Below, piece by piece: positions 38,036 to 47,968 of a stretch of 64,000 nt of DNA (its first letter is position 1; every line of letters begins with the position of its first letter). Made by a program: the position numbers and the translations under genes. The notes beneath the pieces were generated by a model. The model saw only the letters and a program-made list of their open reading frames with translations. It did not search any database and was not told the DNA's origin. Location of the stretch: NCBI RefSeq assembly GCF_016428915.1, contig NZ_JAELTP010000013.1, positions 20,118 through 84,117 of the forward strand, given 5' to 3'. This DNA comes from Pandoraea sp. ASV26. GTDB lineage: Bacteria; Pseudomonadota; Gammaproteobacteria; Burkholderiales; Burkholderiaceae.

Positions 38036-39280
38036 ATGACAAGTGAACACACACTCACCTCGGAAAAGAAGTACCCCGTGACCGACGCCACGCGGGCCGC
38101 TCTGGCGATCGCCAAGCGCGGTTGCGATGAGCTTCTCGTGGAAGAGGAGTTCCTGCAGAAGCTGGCACGCAGCGAAGCGACCGGCAAGCCGCTGCGCATC
38201 AAGCTGGGCCTGGATCCGACGGCCCCCGACATCCACATCGGCCACACCGTGGTGCTCAACAAGATGCGCCAGTTGCAGGATCTGGGGCATACGGTCATTT
38301 TCCTGATCGGCGATTTCACGTCGCTCATTGGCGACCCGTCGGGCCGTAACAGCACGCGCCCGCCGCTCACCCGCGAGCAGATCGAGTCGAATGCCAAGAC
38401 TTATTTCGAGCAGGCCGCCCTCGTGCTCGATCGCAACAAGACCGAGATCCGCTACAACAGCGAATGGTCGATGAAGCTGGGCGCCGACGGCATGATCAAG
38501 CTCGCGTCGCGCTACACCATGGCGCGCATGCTCGAGCGGGAAGACTTCACGAAGCGTTTCCAGGGCGGTGTGCCCATCGCCATCCACGAATTCCTCTACC
38601 CGCTCATGCAGGGCTACGACTCGGTGGCGCTGGAGTCGGATCTGGAGCTCGGGGGCACGGACCAGAAGTTCAACCTGCTGGTGGGCCGCGAATTGCAGAA
38701 GCAGTACGGCCAGGAGCCGCAGTGCATTCTGACGATGCCGCTGCTCGAAGGGCTGGACGGCGTTGAGAAGATGTCGAAGTCCAAGGGCAACTACGTGGGC
38801 ATCAGCGAGAAGCCGAGCGAAATGTTCGGCAAGCTCATGAGCATCTCCGACGATCTGATGTGGCGCTACTACGAGCTGCTCTCGTTCCGTTCGCTCGAAG
38901 AGATCGCCCAACTGCGCAAGGACGTCGAAGGCGGACGCAATCCGCGCGACGTGAAGGTGCTGCTCGCGCAGGAGATCGTGGCGCGTTTCCACTCGCAGGC
39001 CGACGCCGAGCGCGCGCTCGAGGACTTCAATGCCCGCGCCAGGGGCGGCGTGCCGGACGATATTCCGGAAGTCTCGCTCGACGGCGCACCGCTGGGCATC
39101 GCCCAACTGCTCAAGCAGGCGGGTCTGGTGCCGTCGACGTCGGAAGCCAACCGCAACATCGAGCAGGGCGGTGTGCGTATCGATGGCGAGACGGTGTCCG
39201 ACAAGGGCGCGAAGATCGAAGCCGGTACCTACGTCGTGCAAGTCGGCAAGCGCCGCTTCGCCCGCGTGACGCTCGCCTGA
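38036..39280 (+). CDS. tyrS: Tyrosine--tRNA ligase
   Basis: 414-aa class Ic synthetase of the TyrRS 2 (TyrZ-like) subgroup. HIGH motif at residues 67-70 ([11 protein letters not shown]), KMSKS at about 245 (EKMSKSKGN), and a C-terminal S4 RNA-binding domain (about 345-410, [13 protein letters not shown]). It starts 196 bases from the divergent peptidase gene; dtd follows 40 bases after its stop. Confidence 0.98.
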   Translation: MTSEHTLTSEKKYPVTDATRAALAIAKRGCDELLVEEEFLQKLARSEATGKPLRIKLGLDPTAPDIHIGHTVVLNKMRQLQDLGHTVIFLIGDFTSLIGDPSGRNSTRPPLTREQIESNAKTYFEQAALVLDRNKTEIRYNSEWSMKLGADGMIKLASRYTMARMLEREDFTKRFQGGVPIAIHEFLYPLMQGYDSVALESDLELGGTDQKFNLLVGRELQKQYGQEPQCILTMPLLEGLDGVEKMSKSKGNYVGISEKPSEMFGKLMSISDDLMWRYYELLSFRSLEEIAQLRKDVEGGRNPRDVKVLLAQEIVARFHSQADAERALEDFNARARGGVPDDIPEVSLDGAPLGIAQLLKQAGLVPSTSEANRNIEQGGVRIDGETVSDKGAKIEAGTYVVQVGKRRFARVTLA

Positions 39281-39320
39281 GCGTCGTCGGCCCGGTGTCC
39301 TCGCTGCCGTATCCCACGCC

Positions 39321-39788
39321 ATGATCGCGCTCATCCAACGTGTGCTCGAAGCCGCGGTGACGGTCGATGGCCGCACCGTCGGCGCTATCGGCCCGGGCCT
39401 GCTCGCGCTGGTGTGCGCCGAGCGCGGCGATACCGAGGCGAGCGCGGACAAGTTGCTCGCGAAGCTGCTCGGCTATCGCGTGTTTTCGGACGAAGCGGGC
39501 AAGATGAACCGCAGCGTGTCGAGCCTCGACGGTAACGGCGCAGCGGGCGGTTTGCTGCTCGTCTCGCAGTTCACACTGGCGGCCGACACCAACAGCGGTA
39601 CCCGTCCGAGTTTCACGCCGGCGGCGAGTCCGGCCGATGGCAAGCGACTCTTCGATCATTTCGTGACGCAGGCGCGCGCGCGCCACCCGATCGTGCAGAC
39701 GGGCGAGTTCGGCGCACATATGCGCGTCTCGCTCGTGAACGACGGGCCGGTCACGTTCTGGCTTCAGACGCGTCCCGACGCCGTCTGA
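39321..39788 (+). CDS. dtd: D-aminoacyl-tRNA deacylase
   Basis: 155-aa editing enzyme that hydrolyses D-aminoacyl-tRNAs (including D-Tyr-tRNA). Both signature motifs are seen: [17 protein letters not shown] (SQFTL type) at about 74-90 and [12 protein letters not shown] (GP cis-Pro motif) near the C terminus. Placed directly after tyrS, a functional pairing. A G9 homopolymer lies just after its stop (39797-39805). Confidence 0.96.
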   Translation: MIALIQRVLEAAVTVDGRTVGAIGPGLLALVCAERGDTEASADKLLAKLLGYRVFSDEAGKMNRSVSSLDGNGAAGGLLLVSQFTLAADTNSGTRPSFTPAASPADGKRLFDHFVTQARARHPIVQTGEFGAHMRVSLVNDGPVTFWLQTRPDAV

Positions 39789-39944
39789 TCCGTCTTGGGG
39801 GGGGGCGGCGCTTGCGCCGCTCGCCACTCGTCCTATCCCGAAAATCGCTCGGAATCGTCCTGATGTGCGTGCCCTATTGCACGCGATTCGCATCGGTGTG
39901 ATAACGTCGTCGGGTTCCGAAATGACAATGCTTGGGAGAATCTG

Positions 39945-40571
39945 ATGAAAGTCTGGAGTGACTCGTTTGCCGCCAATGGGGCGATAGATGCACAGTTCGC
40001 CTTCGGCAAACCGGACGCGCAGTCGCACGTCGCGCTGTCGCAGAACAAGAATCCCCATCTGGCGTGGTCCGATGTGCCCGCCGGTACCCGTTCGTTTGTC
40101 GTGATCTGCACCGACAGCGACGTGCCGAGCCAGGGCGACGACGTCAACAAGGAAGGCCGCGAAGTGCCGGCGGACCTGCCGCGCGTCGATTTCTATCACT
40201 GGGTGCTCGTTGACGTGCCGGCATCGGTCTCCGAGATCCCGGCGGCCAGCCACAGCAATCACGTCACGCCGCGCGGCAAGTTCGGCCCGGACGCACTCGA
40301 TGGCATGCGTCACGGTGTGAACGACTACACCGCATGGTTTGCTGGCGACGAGACGATGAAGGGCGATTACTACGGCTACGATGGCCCGTGCCCGCCGTGG
40401 AACGACACGATCGTGCACCACTACCATTTCACCGTGTATGCGCTCGACGTCGCGCGCGTGCCGCTCGAAGGCCGCTTCGGGGGCGATGACGTTCTCGCCG
40501 CGATCAAGCCGCATGTGCTTGGCAGCGCGAGCGTGACCGGCACCTACACGCTCAATCCGAAGGCCGTCTGA
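39945..40571 (+). CDS. YbhB/YbcL family PEBP-like protein
   Basis: 208-aa protein of the phosphatidylethanolamine-binding (Raf kinase inhibitor-like) family. Typical segments are KNPHLAWSDVPAGTRSFVVICTD (PEBP ligand site), FYHWVLVDVPA, YDGPCPPWNDTIVHHYHFTVYALD. No signal peptide, so it is cytoplasmic. The bacterial role is undefined. Its own Shine-Dalgarno GGGAGAAT precedes the ATG; it is probably transcribed separately from dtd. Confidence 0.88.
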   Translation: MKVWSDSFAANGAIDAQFAFGKPDAQSHVALSQNKNPHLAWSDVPAGTRSFVVICTDSDVPSQGDDVNKEGREVPADLPRVDFYHWVLVDVPASVSEIPAASHSNHVTPRGKFGPDALDGMRHGVNDYTAWFAGDETMKGDYYGYDGPCPPWNDTIVHHYHFTVYALDVARVPLEGRFGGDDVLAAIKPHVLGSASVTGTYTLNPKAV

Positions 40572-40651
40572 GGGCGACGCCGCCTGCTTCTCGCTTCCCC
40601 TCTGGACTCACGCATCACGGCTAACGCCAAACGCATATTGCATTCGCATCG

Positions 40652-41368
40652 ATGACCGGCACGACGACGACCCTCACTTTGATTCGCCACGGCGAGACCG
40701 ACTGGAACCGCATCAAGCGGATTCAGGGGCATACGGACATTCCGCTCTCGAGCGAGGGTGAGCGTCAGGCGGTTTTGCTGGGGGAGCGCATCGCGCGCGA
40801 GGTCGCGGCGCAGGGACGCGTGTTCGACCATGTGCTCACGAGCGATCTGCGGCGTGCGGTGCAAACGGCGGCGCCCGTCGCGCACGCATGCGGCTTGCCG
40901 CTCGTGCGCACGGCGAGTCTGCGAGAGCGGCACTACGGGATTTTCGAAACCCGCGTGCCCGACGAGATTCAGGCGGAATTTCCGCAGGACTACGCGCGTT
41001 GGCAGAGTCGCGATCCTGATTTTGTGATTCCCGGTGGCGAGTCGACGCGAGGTTTCTACACGCGCATCACGGATTTCGTCGCCCAACTCCTGCGCGACCA
41101 CACGGGGCAGCATCTCGCGCTCGTGGCGCACGGTGGCGTGCTCGACTGCTGCTATCGGCTGGCAACGGGACTCGCGCTGTCCGAGCCGCGCGCCTATCCG
41201 TTGCTCAACGCCAGCGTGAACCGTCTGGCATACGACGGCGAGCGTTGGCACGTGCTGAGTTGGGGAGACGTTACGCATCTGGACGACGCCGTGCGCGACG
41301 AAAGCAACGACAAGCCGGTGGATGTTGCTGTCTCGGCGACGGATCGCGTCGATCCGCGGGTGGTGTAA
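40652..41368 (+). CDS. Histidine phosphatase family protein
   Basis: 238-aa phosphoglycerate-mutase-like phosphatase. The catalytic motif LIRHGETDWN (His at about 12) is followed by RIQGHTDIPLS, RERHYGIFE (acid residue) and VAHGGVLDCCYR (second His), all of the branch 1 family. The exact substrate is unknown; relatives act as alpha-ribazole phosphatase or sugar phosphatases. A less conserved 30-residue tail follows the fold. It converges on the MpaB-type gene. Confidence 0.88.
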   Translation: MTGTTTTLTLIRHGETDWNRIKRIQGHTDIPLSSEGERQAVLLGERIAREVAAQGRVFDHVLTSDLRRAVQTAAPVAHACGLPLVRTASLRERHYGIFETRVPDEIQAEFPQDYARWQSRDPDFVIPGGESTRGFYTRITDFVAQLLRDHTGQHLALVAHGGVLDCCYRLATGLALSEPRAYPLLNASVNRLAYDGERWHVLSWGDVTHLDDAVRDESNDKPVDVAVSATDRVDPRVV

Positions 41369-41468
41369 CGCGCTTCATTTGCGCCCCTGCATCTGTGGCG
41401 GGCGGGGCTGGCGTGGGAGGGCGATGGTGCCGGCGGTGCTGGCAATGTCATCGCGATCCGATGCGCGC

Positions 41469-42455
41469 TCAGCGCTCCAGCGATGGCTGCACGACGGAGA
41501 CCTCGGGGGTGGCCAACGCGCGGCGTCGCGCCCGATGGGCCACGCTGTTGCGCATCGACCAGCGGGCGACCTGCGCCATGTGACGCACGGCAGGCCGCAC
41601 CGTGAGGCGGCGCACCATCGACGTCTGACCGAAACCGAGCATCGTCTGTGACCAGTCCGGCAGCAGATCGATACCTGCCCGGAACAACAATCCACTGAAC
41701 ACGCGCGCGCCCGCGAACGGCGCAGGCAGATTGCGCAACACGCGCACGACTTCTTCGGTGCGATCGCTCGCGCACAAGGCCGGGCGCATCGAGGCGAGGT
41801 AGTCGTCGATCTGCGACACGCTCATCGGCACATCGCGGGCGCCAAGGGCCACCGCAATGCGTGAAACTTCCGCGTAGTAACGATCCTGCTCGCTGCGTGC
41901 GAACGCGGGGTTCTTGTAGACGAGATAGCTGCGCAGGAAGCTCGACGTCTCTGCCACATGGACCCACGTCAGAAGATCGGGATCGTAAGCGGCATAAGGA
42001 CGGCCGTCGGGGGCGGTGCCCTTGACCTGCAAGTGGATGCGTCGCACGCGCTCGAGCAGCGCTTCGGCGTCGGCCGTGTTGCCGAATGTCGTGCCGCCGA
42101 TGAAGGTCGCGGTGCGGCGCAGACGGCCGATCACGTCCTGGCGGAACGTCGAGTGATCCCAGACACCGGCCATCGCGAGCGGATGCAGCGACTGAAGCAG
42201 CAATGCGCTGATCCCGCCGATCATCATCGAGGTGAAGTCGCCGTGAACATGCCAGCAAGCGGCGTCGGGGCCGAACAGCCCGGGATCGCCGTCGGGCGTG
42301 TCGTAGTTCAGACGCGGTGCGCCGGGGCCGGATGTCAGGCTCACCAGCCGCATGGCGATCGCGTGCCGCAGGTGTCCCGACACACCGGTCACCGGTCCGG
42401 CGGGCCGCAGGGGCGCTGCCGGAGGGGGTGTCGGGAGGTCGTCGTGCGAGGACAT
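41469..42455 (-). CDS. Oxygenase MpaB family protein (DUF2236)
   Basis: 328-aa protein of the ER-bound oxygenase/MpaB fold (rubber-oxygenase-related, DUF2236). Diagnostic block: HGDFTSMMIGGISALLLQSLHPLAMAGV near residue 75, then RLRRTATFIGGTTFG and WVHVAETSSFLRSY, which supply the His and basic residues of the heme pocket in related proteins. The substrate is unknown. No signal peptide is visible. It lies 30 bases upstream of ruvB on the same (minus) strand by stop-start order, so it is downstream of ruvB in transcription. Confidence 0.83.
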   Translation of the reverse strand: MSSHDDLPTPPPAAPLRPAGPVTGVSGHLRHAIAMRLVSLTSGPGAPRLNYDTPDGDPGLFGPDAACWHVHGDFTSMMIGGISALLLQSLHPLAMAGVWDHSTFRQDVIGRLRRTATFIGGTTFGNTADAEALLERVRRIHLQVKGTAPDGRPYAAYDPDLLTWVHVAETSSFLRSYLVYKNPAFARSEQDRYYAEVSRIAVALGARDVPMSVSQIDDYLASMRPALCASDRTEEVVRVLRNLPAPFAGARVFSGLLFRAGIDLLPDWSQTMLGFGQTSMVRRLTVRPAVRHMAQVARWSMRNSVAHRARRRALATPEVSVVQPSLER

Positions 42456-42485
42456 GCGTCGTTCAGCGTAACGTGATGGCGGGCG

Positions 42486-43556
42486 TCACTTGCCGGTGGC
42501 GTCCGGCGACCAGAGCGAGCCGCTCTCCGGCGCGCTGCCGGGGGCGGTCAGTCCGAAGTGACGGAACGCTGCGAGGGTCGCGACGCGTCCGCGCGGCGTA
42601 CGTTGCAGGAAGCCCTGCTGAATCAGATACGGCTCGATCACGTCTTCGATGGTGTCGCGCTCTTCGCCGATGGCGGCGGCGAGGTTGTCCACGCCTACCG
42701 GGCCGCCGTCGAACTTGTGGAGCACGGCTTCGAGCAGTTTGCGGTCCATCACGTCGAAGCCGACCGGATCGACGTCGAGCATGCGCAGGGCGGCGTCGGC
42801 AACGGCGGCGGTGATGCGGCCGTCGGCCTTCACTTCGGCGTAGTCGCGCACGCGCCGCAGCAAGCGGTTGGCAATACGCGGCGTGCCACGTGCACGGCGG
42901 GCGATCTCAAAGGCGCCGTCGTCGGCAATGACCGCACCGAGCAAGCCCGCAGAGCGGCGCACGATGCCCGACAGTTCCTCGGCCGAGTAGAACTCCAGAC
43001 GTGCCACGATGCCGAAGCGGTCGCGCAGCGGATTGGTCAGCATGCCGGCGCGCGTGGTGGCGCCGACGAGCGTGAACGGTTGCAGATCGAGTTTGACGCT
43101 GCGGGCCGCGGGGCCCTCGCCGATCATGATGTCGATCTGATAGTCCTCGAGCGCCGGATACAGAATTTCCTCGACGACCGGCGACAGCCGGTGAATTTCG
43201 TCGATGAACAGCACGTCGTTGGGTTCGAGATTGGTCAGCAGTGCGGCGAGGTCGCCCGGACGCTCGAGTACGGGGCCCGACGTCTGGCGCAGATGCACGC
43301 CCATTTCGCGGGCGATGATGTGGGCGAGCGTGGTCTTGCCCAGCCCCGGCGGGCCGAAGAGCAGCACGTGGTCGAGCGGTTCCGAACGCTTGCGGGCCGC
43401 CTCGATGAAGATTTCCAACTGCTCGCGCACCTTGCGCTGACCGACGTATTCGTCGAGCAGCTTGGGGCGCAGCGCGCGCTCGAAGGCTTCTTCGTTGGGC
43501 GAGGCCGGGGTGGGCGCGATGATGCGCTCGGCGGCGAGTTTGTCGGTTTCGATCAT
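42486..43556 (-). CDS. ruvB: Holliday junction branch migration helicase RuvB
   Basis: 356-aa AAA+ motor of RuvAB. Walker A GPPGLGKT (68-75), Walker [10 protein letters not shown] (about 117), sensor 1 ATTRAG, and the C-terminal winged helix ([25 protein letters not shown]) are present. It needs RuvA to load on junctions, but no ruvA gene lies between it and ruvC; the 108-base gap is too short. TACAAT just before the start may be a local -10 box. Confidence 0.98.
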   Translation of the reverse strand: MIETDKLAAERIIAPTPASPNEEAFERALRPKLLDEYVGQRKVREQLEIFIEAARKRSEPLDHVLLFGPPGLGKTTLAHIIAREMGVHLRQTSGPVLERPGDLAALLTNLEPNDVLFIDEIHRLSPVVEEILYPALEDYQIDIMIGEGPAARSVKLDLQPFTLVGATTRAGMLTNPLRDRFGIVARLEFYSAEELSGIVRRSAGLLGAVIADDGAFEIARRARGTPRIANRLLRRVRDYAEVKADGRITAAVADAALRMLDVDPVGFDVMDRKLLEAVLHKFDGGPVGVDNLAAAIGEERDTIEDVIEPYLIQQGFLQRTPRGRVATLAAFRHFGLTAPGSAPESGSLWSPDATGK

Positions 43557-43664
43557 GGCTGCATTGTAGCGCTTCGGACGTCGCTTGCCGGGGCGGGGCG
43601 ACGGGATTTCCGGCAGCGCATCATGCGATGGCGGCGGCGCCTGGCCGCTCAGCCGATCGGTCCC

Positions 43665-44207
43665 TTAGCCGATCAGGCGCCCGCGTCGCACGCGCAGGCC
43701 CTTGGCCGCGAGGGCGGGGGAGACCTCGGCCAGCGCCGCGTACGTCTCGCCGCTGTGCGCGTGACAGATGGCCACGCCCAGCGCATCGGACGCGTCCTTG
43801 CCCGGCGTGCCGGTGAGCGTGAGCAGGCGCGTGACCATCTCCTGCACCTGTTCCTTTCGGGCGCGTCCGTAGCCGACCACCGCCTGCTTGAGCTGCATCG
43901 GGGTGTACTCGAAGACCTCCAGCCCGCCGACCGACAGCGCGGTAATCGCCGCGCCACGCGCCTGTCCGAGCAGCAGCGTGGATTGCGGGTTGACGTTGAC
44001 GAACACTTTTTCGATCGCGGCCTGATCGGGCCGATAGGTGTCGACCAGTTCCGCCACGCTCTCGAAGATGATGCGCAGCCGCGCGGGCAGCGTGCCTTCG
44101 CCGGTCCGGATCACGCCGCTGGTCACATATTGCAGGCGGCTGCCGTGCTTTTCGAGCACGCCAAAACCAGTGACACGCAGCCCGGGGTCGATGCCAAGAA
44201 TTCTCAT
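43665..44207 (-). CDS. ruvC: Crossover junction endodeoxyribonuclease RuvC
   Basis: 180-aa Holliday junction resolvase. The acidic catalytic residues lie in [14 protein letters not shown] (Asp7), the Glu of [13 protein letters not shown] (about 67) and [13 protein letters not shown] (Asp pair about 141-144). ATG 44207 is correct because MRILGIDPG is the family start; an in-frame upstream extension exists. Normally followed by ruvA and ruvB; here ruvB follows directly. Confidence 0.97.
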   Translation of the reverse strand: MRILGIDPGLRVTGFGVLEKHGSRLQYVTSGVIRTGEGTLPARLRIIFESVAELVDTYRPDQAAIEKVFVNVNPQSTLLLGQARGAAITALSVGGLEVFEYTPMQLKQAVVGYGRARKEQVQEMVTRLLTLTGTPGKDASDALGVAICHAHSGETYAALAEVSPALAAKGLRVRRGRLIG

Positions 44208-44506
44208 GCGGGAGCCAATGATCGGCGGATAGACCGATGCGGGCAAAGAAGCCAATATGGCCCGTATTCTGGCACAGCCGGGCAGGGCCGTCGCCGAAGT
44301 CGTGTTTCACCGGGTGAGACGCGTCGGTGCCGTGCCCGCATGCGTCTTACCGCGACGCGGCATGTTCGTGCGCGCCCGGTCGCGTCGATTTGCCGCAGGC
44401 CCCTTGCCCTAAGGGACGCGGCGTCGCGCATCGCGATACGGCAGATTGTTGTACATTGCTTGCTGTTCAAAATATTCGACGGCCTGCGTGCGGGCTGCTG
44501 TCCCCG
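44208..44506. other. Intergenic region between ruvC and hemJ
   Basis: 299 bases between divergent genes. The hemJ frame stays open upstream for 60 codons but those residues (Cys/Arg-rich) show no family signal. A small inverted repeat TTTCACCGGGTGAGA lies near 44307. No promoter is convincing. Confidence 0.4.
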
Positions 44507-44923
44507 ATGCTCTGGATCAAAGCGCTTCATATCGTTTTCGTCGCCTCGTGGTTCGCCGGTCTGTTCTATCTGCCGCGCATTTACGTCAATCTTGCGATGG
44601 AGAGCGATCCCGCTGCCACGCAACGTTTGCTGCTCATGGCGCGCAAGCTGTACCGCTTCATGACGATTCTGGCGGTGCCTGCGCTCGCTTTCGGACTGAT
44701 CCTCTGGCTCTACTACGGCATCGGACGCTACGGCGGCTGGCTGCACGCCAAGCTGCTGATCGTGGTGCTGCTGCTGGGTTACCACCATGCGTGCGGGCGT
44801 CTGCTGCGCAAGTTCGAGACCGGGCGCAACACGCATTCGCATCGCTGGTATCGCTACTTCAATGAATTCCCGGTGCTGGGACTGTTGGGCGCGGTGATCC
44901 TCGCGGTCGTCAAGCCGTTCTGA
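44507..44923 (+). CDS. hemJ: HemJ-type protoporphyrinogen oxidase / CopD family protein
   Basis: 138-aa four-helix membrane protein. Conserved His-containing helix 1 (WIKALHIVFVASWFAGLFYLPR) and the WLHAKLLIVVLLLGYHHACG helix match HemJ, which oxidises protoporphyrinogen IX to protoporphyrin IX in bacteria lacking HemG/HemY. ATG 44507 places the first helix at the N terminus. The alternative label is CopD/SirB-like membrane protein; motif wording favours HemJ. Confidence 0.8.
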   Translation: MLWIKALHIVFVASWFAGLFYLPRIYVNLAMESDPAATQRLLLMARKLYRFMTILAVPALAFGLILWLYYGIGRYGGWLHAKLLIVVLLLGYHHACGRLLRKFETGRNTHSHRWYRYFNEFPVLGLLGAVILAVVKPF

Positions 44924-45033
44924 CGCGCGACGTTGTCCATCCCACAGATGCCGCACACACATTCCACACACGTCATCAAGCAATACAAGCGCTACCCATA
45001 AGCGCCAACCATCGATAGCGAGAGGAGTCTGCC

Positions 45034-45654
45034 GTGAGTCTGACCTGCGATTATTTTGTGGCGCCACAGTCGCCCTATGTCTACCTGGGGCATGCACGCT
45101 TTGTCGAACTGGCGCGTCGCTACGACGTGAAGATCCAGTTCAAGCCGATGGATCTCGGTCGCATCTTCGCGGGGTCGGGCGGACTGCCGCTGGCCAAGCG
45201 CACGCCGCAACGACAGGCGTATCGCCTCGTCGAACTGGCGCGCTGGTCGAAGCACCTCGGCGTGCCGCTCAATCTGCAACCGAAGTTCTTCCCGGTAGCG
45301 GGCGATCCGGCTGCGCGCCTGATCATCGCCACGCAACTCGCCCACGGCACGGACACGGCGCTCGACCTGTCGGCGGCGATCTCCACGGCGCTGTGGACCG
45401 AGGAGCGCAACATCGCCGACGACGCCACGTTGCAGGCGATTGCCGAAGGTCTGTCGCTCGACGCCAAGTCGCTGCTTGTCGCCTCGAACGGTGCGAGCGT
45501 ACAGGCGACGTACGACGCCAATACCGACGAAGCGGCGAGCGCCGGCGTGTTCGGCGCGCCGTGGTTCGTATTCGAGGGTCAGCCCTATTGGGGGCAGGAC
45601 CGACTCGACTTTCTCGAACGGGCGTTTGCCGAAGCCCACGACGCGAAGCGCTGA
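45034..45654 (+). CDS. 2-Hydroxychromene-2-carboxylate isomerase (DsbA-family, kappa GST-like)
   Basis: 206-aa thioredoxin-fold isomerase. Features are an N-terminal DYFVAPQSPYVYLGH, QFKPMDLGRIFAGSGGLPLAKR and the C-terminal AASAGVFGAPWFVFEGQPYWGQDRLDFLE, characteristic of NahD-like isomerases and kappa-class GST relatives; no CxxC. The true substrate is unknown because no naphthalene pathway is nearby. GTG start with GAGAGGAG upstream. It is followed by a 2-hydroxyacid dehydrogenase on the same strand. Confidence 0.83.
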   Translation: MSLTCDYFVAPQSPYVYLGHARFVELARRYDVKIQFKPMDLGRIFAGSGGLPLAKRTPQRQAYRLVELARWSKHLGVPLNLQPKFFPVAGDPAARLIIATQLAHGTDTALDLSAAISTALWTEERNIADDATLQAIAEGLSLDAKSLLVASNGASVQATYDANTDEAASAGVFGAPWFVFEGQPYWGQDRLDFLERAFAEAHDAKR

Positions 45655-45729
45655 GCCGGCACCCCGATCATTGCCATCATTTCGTCCGCTGCCCGCGGGG
45701 GCTGGCGGCAACCCACAGGAGTGAACAGG

Positions 45730-46710
45730 ATGAGTCGTCCGGAAGTGGTGTTGTACAAGGGCGTGCCGCCAGACGTGCGCGCGCGGTTGGCCGAGGCATT
45801 CACGCTCACGGAATTCAACGGTGTGAACGACGGCAATCGCGCGGACTTCATGGCGGCGCTCGGCCGTGCCGACGGCGCGATCGGTGTGGGCGTGAACGTG
45901 ACGCCCGCACTGCTCGATGCGGCGCCGAAGCTCAAGGCGTGGGCCACCATTTCGGTAGGCTACGACCAGTTCGACGTGGCCGATCTCACGCGTCGCGGCA
46001 TCGTGCTGATGAATACGCCGGATGTGCTGACGGAGACGACGGCGGATACCGTCTTCTCGCTGATTCTGTCGAGTGCCCGGCGCGTAGTCGAGCTTGCCGA
46101 ACTGGTGAAGGCCGGTGGCTGGAAGTCGAGCCTTGGTGAAGAATATTTCGGCACCGACGTTCAGGGCAAGACGCTGGGCATCGTCGGCATGGGCCGCATT
46201 GGCGGGGCCGTTGCGCGCCGTGCGGCGCTCGGTTTCGGCATGAAGGTGCTCTACAGCAACCGTTCGCGTAACGAAGCGGCGGAACAGGCGTACGGCGCCG
46301 AGTACCGGACGTTGCCGGAGTTGCTCGCACAAGCCGACTTCGTCGTGACCTTGGTGCCGCTCTCGCCGGCCACCGAACGGTTGATCGGTGCCCGCGAATT
46401 CGCGCAGATGAAGCAAGGCGCGATCTTCATCAATGCGGCGCGCGGCAAGGTGATCGACGAAGCGGCGCTGATCGATGCCCTGGCATCGGGGCATTTGCGT
46501 GCCGCCGGTCTCGACGTGTTCGAGCGCGAGCCGGTGCCGGTCGATTCGCCGTTGCTGAAGATGAAGAACGTGGTCGCGCTGCCGCATATCGGCTCCGCAA
46601 CGCACGAGACGCGTCACGCGATGGCGGCGTGCGCAGCGGACAACCTGATCGCCGCGCTCACCGGCAAGCCGCTGCAAAACGCCGTGAATCCGCAGGCGCA
46701 GCAGCGCTGA
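45730..46710 (+). CDS. 2-Hydroxyacid dehydrogenase (GhrB-like glyoxylate/2-ketogluconate reductase)
   Basis: 326-aa D-isomer-specific 2-hydroxyacid dehydrogenase. Rossmann motif GIVGMGRIGGAVARR (about 150), and the catalytic triad is in INAARGKVID (Arg region), the following Glu and LPHIGSATHETR (His about 290). It would reduce glyoxylate, hydroxypyruvate or 2-ketogluconate with NAD(P)H. Immediate proximity to hexR-edd-eda-gntP-gntK favours a 2-ketogluconate role; that is inference. ATG 45730 has AGGAG nine bases upstream. Confidence 0.87.
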   Translation: MSRPEVVLYKGVPPDVRARLAEAFTLTEFNGVNDGNRADFMAALGRADGAIGVGVNVTPALLDAAPKLKAWATISVGYDQFDVADLTRRGIVLMNTPDVLTETTADTVFSLILSSARRVVELAELVKAGGWKSSLGEEYFGTDVQGKTLGIVGMGRIGGAVARRAALGFGMKVLYSNRSRNEAAEQAYGAEYRTLPELLAQADFVVTLVPLSPATERLIGAREFAQMKQGAIFINAARGKVIDEAALIDALASGHLRAAGLDVFEREPVPVDSPLLKMKNVVALPHIGSATHETRHAMAACAADNLIAALTGKPLQNAVNPQAQQR

Positions 46711-46789
46711 CGAAGCACCGGCGCAGGGGGATGAGACGCAGAGGATGAGACGCTGAAAGCCGGGGCGGCGCAGAAGTCCGCCGCCGTGG

Positions 46790-47635
46790 CTATCGTCCTT
46801 CGTTCGTCGTCCTGCGACGATTGATGACTTCCTTCGCGCGGGCGAGTTGTGCGGGCAGGCGGTCGCCCAGACGCAGCGCCATGCCCACGGCGAGCACGTC
46901 GCCGATGGCCAGATGCGTGATGCGAGAGGTCAGCGGCGAGTAGACGTCGGTGTCTTCGTCGACATCGGCAAAGAGTGCGACACTCGCCAGACGCGACAGC
47001 GGTGAGTTGCTATGCGTGATCGCAATCACGCTCGCGCCTGCCGTGCGCGCCAGTTGTGCGGCTTCGAGCAGATCCTGCGTGCGCCCGGTGTTCGAGATCG
47101 CCACCACCACATCCCCCTCGCGCAGCAATGCGGCGGACATCCCATAGACGTGCGGATCGTTGTACGCCACGGCCGGCACACCGAGCCGGAAGAACTTGTG
47201 CTGCATGTCCTGTGCGGCAATCCCCGACGCCCCCGCCCCGTAGAACTCGATGCGTCGCGCCCCGGCAAGCAGGTCGATGGCTTGTCCGATGCTGTCGGGC
47301 GAGAGGGTGTTGCGAACCTGCATGAGGCTGCCGATGGTGCGGTCGAGCACTTTGCTGGCGATGCCGGGAACCGGCTCGTCGGGCCGCACGTCGCGGTGCA
47401 CGAACGGCACCCCTTGCGCGATGCCCTGTGCCAGCCGGATCTTGAATTCACGATAGCCGCTGCATCCGACGGCCTGACAGAACCGGGCGATGGTGGGTTG
47501 GCTGACGTTGGCACGCTCCGCGAGTTCGTTCATCGACAAATCGACGATTTCGCGCGGGGCGTCCAGCACATAGGTCGCGAGCTTGCGCTCGGACGGACGC
47601 AATTGAGTCAGCGTGGCTTCGATTCGGTTCAGCAT
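46790..47635 (-). CDS. hexR: MurR/RpiR family regulator, HexR-like
   Basis: 281-aa repressor. An N-terminal RpiR HTH (LNRIEATLTQLRPSERKLA; ANVSQPTIARFCQAVGCSGYREFK) precedes a C-terminal SIS sugar-phosphate domain (IEFYGAGASGIAAQDMQHKF; AISNTGRTQDLLEAAQLA). HexR controls Entner-Doudoroff and central carbon genes and is relieved by KDPG. It is divergent from edd with candidate HexR boxes between them. ATG 47635 starts the HTH; an upstream extension is Cys/Arg-rich and unlikely. Confidence 0.87.
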   Translation of the reverse strand: MLNRIEATLTQLRPSERKLATYVLDAPREIVDLSMNELAERANVSQPTIARFCQAVGCSGYREFKIRLAQGIAQGVPFVHRDVRPDEPVPGIASKVLDRTIGSLMQVRNTLSPDSIGQAIDLLAGARRIEFYGAGASGIAAQDMQHKFFRLGVPAVAYNDPHVYGMSAALLREGDVVVAISNTGRTQDLLEAAQLARTAGASVIAITHSNSPLSRLASVALFADVDEDTDVYSPLTSRITHLAIGDVLAVGMALRLGDRLPAQLARAKEVINRRRTTNEGR

Positions 47636-47839
47636 GGCAGGCAGGCACCAACAAAAGCAGCGGCGCGTAGCGGACATCGCCACGCGCCATTCCCCTATTC
47701 CCCAAAAAGCCGCGATCGCGCCCGCCCGGTCGTGCGGGCTGGCTCCGGACCCGGCGGGTCAGGCGCCCACTATAGCACCCGCAAGCCGTGGCCATTCGGC
47801 GCGGAAGCTGACCTTCGGACACGCTGACCACGGTGGGAA

Positions 47840-47854
47840 TGTACAAAAACTACA
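47840..47854. promoter_or_regulatory. HexR-like operator 1
   Basis: TGTACAAAAACTACA fits the TGTA-N7-TACA layout known for HexR sites; on the hexR side of the region, suited to autoregulation. Confidence 0.5.
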
Positions 47855-47968
47855 AAAATACAAGATTTCATATTGTGGATTGATGTTTCTTAATACGGCA
47901 AGATATCGCGTAACTCTTGGAAATTAATCAGTAAAACCCCGGATGCCCATGGCTTTTGATTGATGGGA

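Noticed and set aside
44327..44506. 60-codon upstream extension of hemJ
   Set aside because: Cys/Arg-rich, not membrane-like, and it would place a long soluble extension before helix 1, unlike HemJ.
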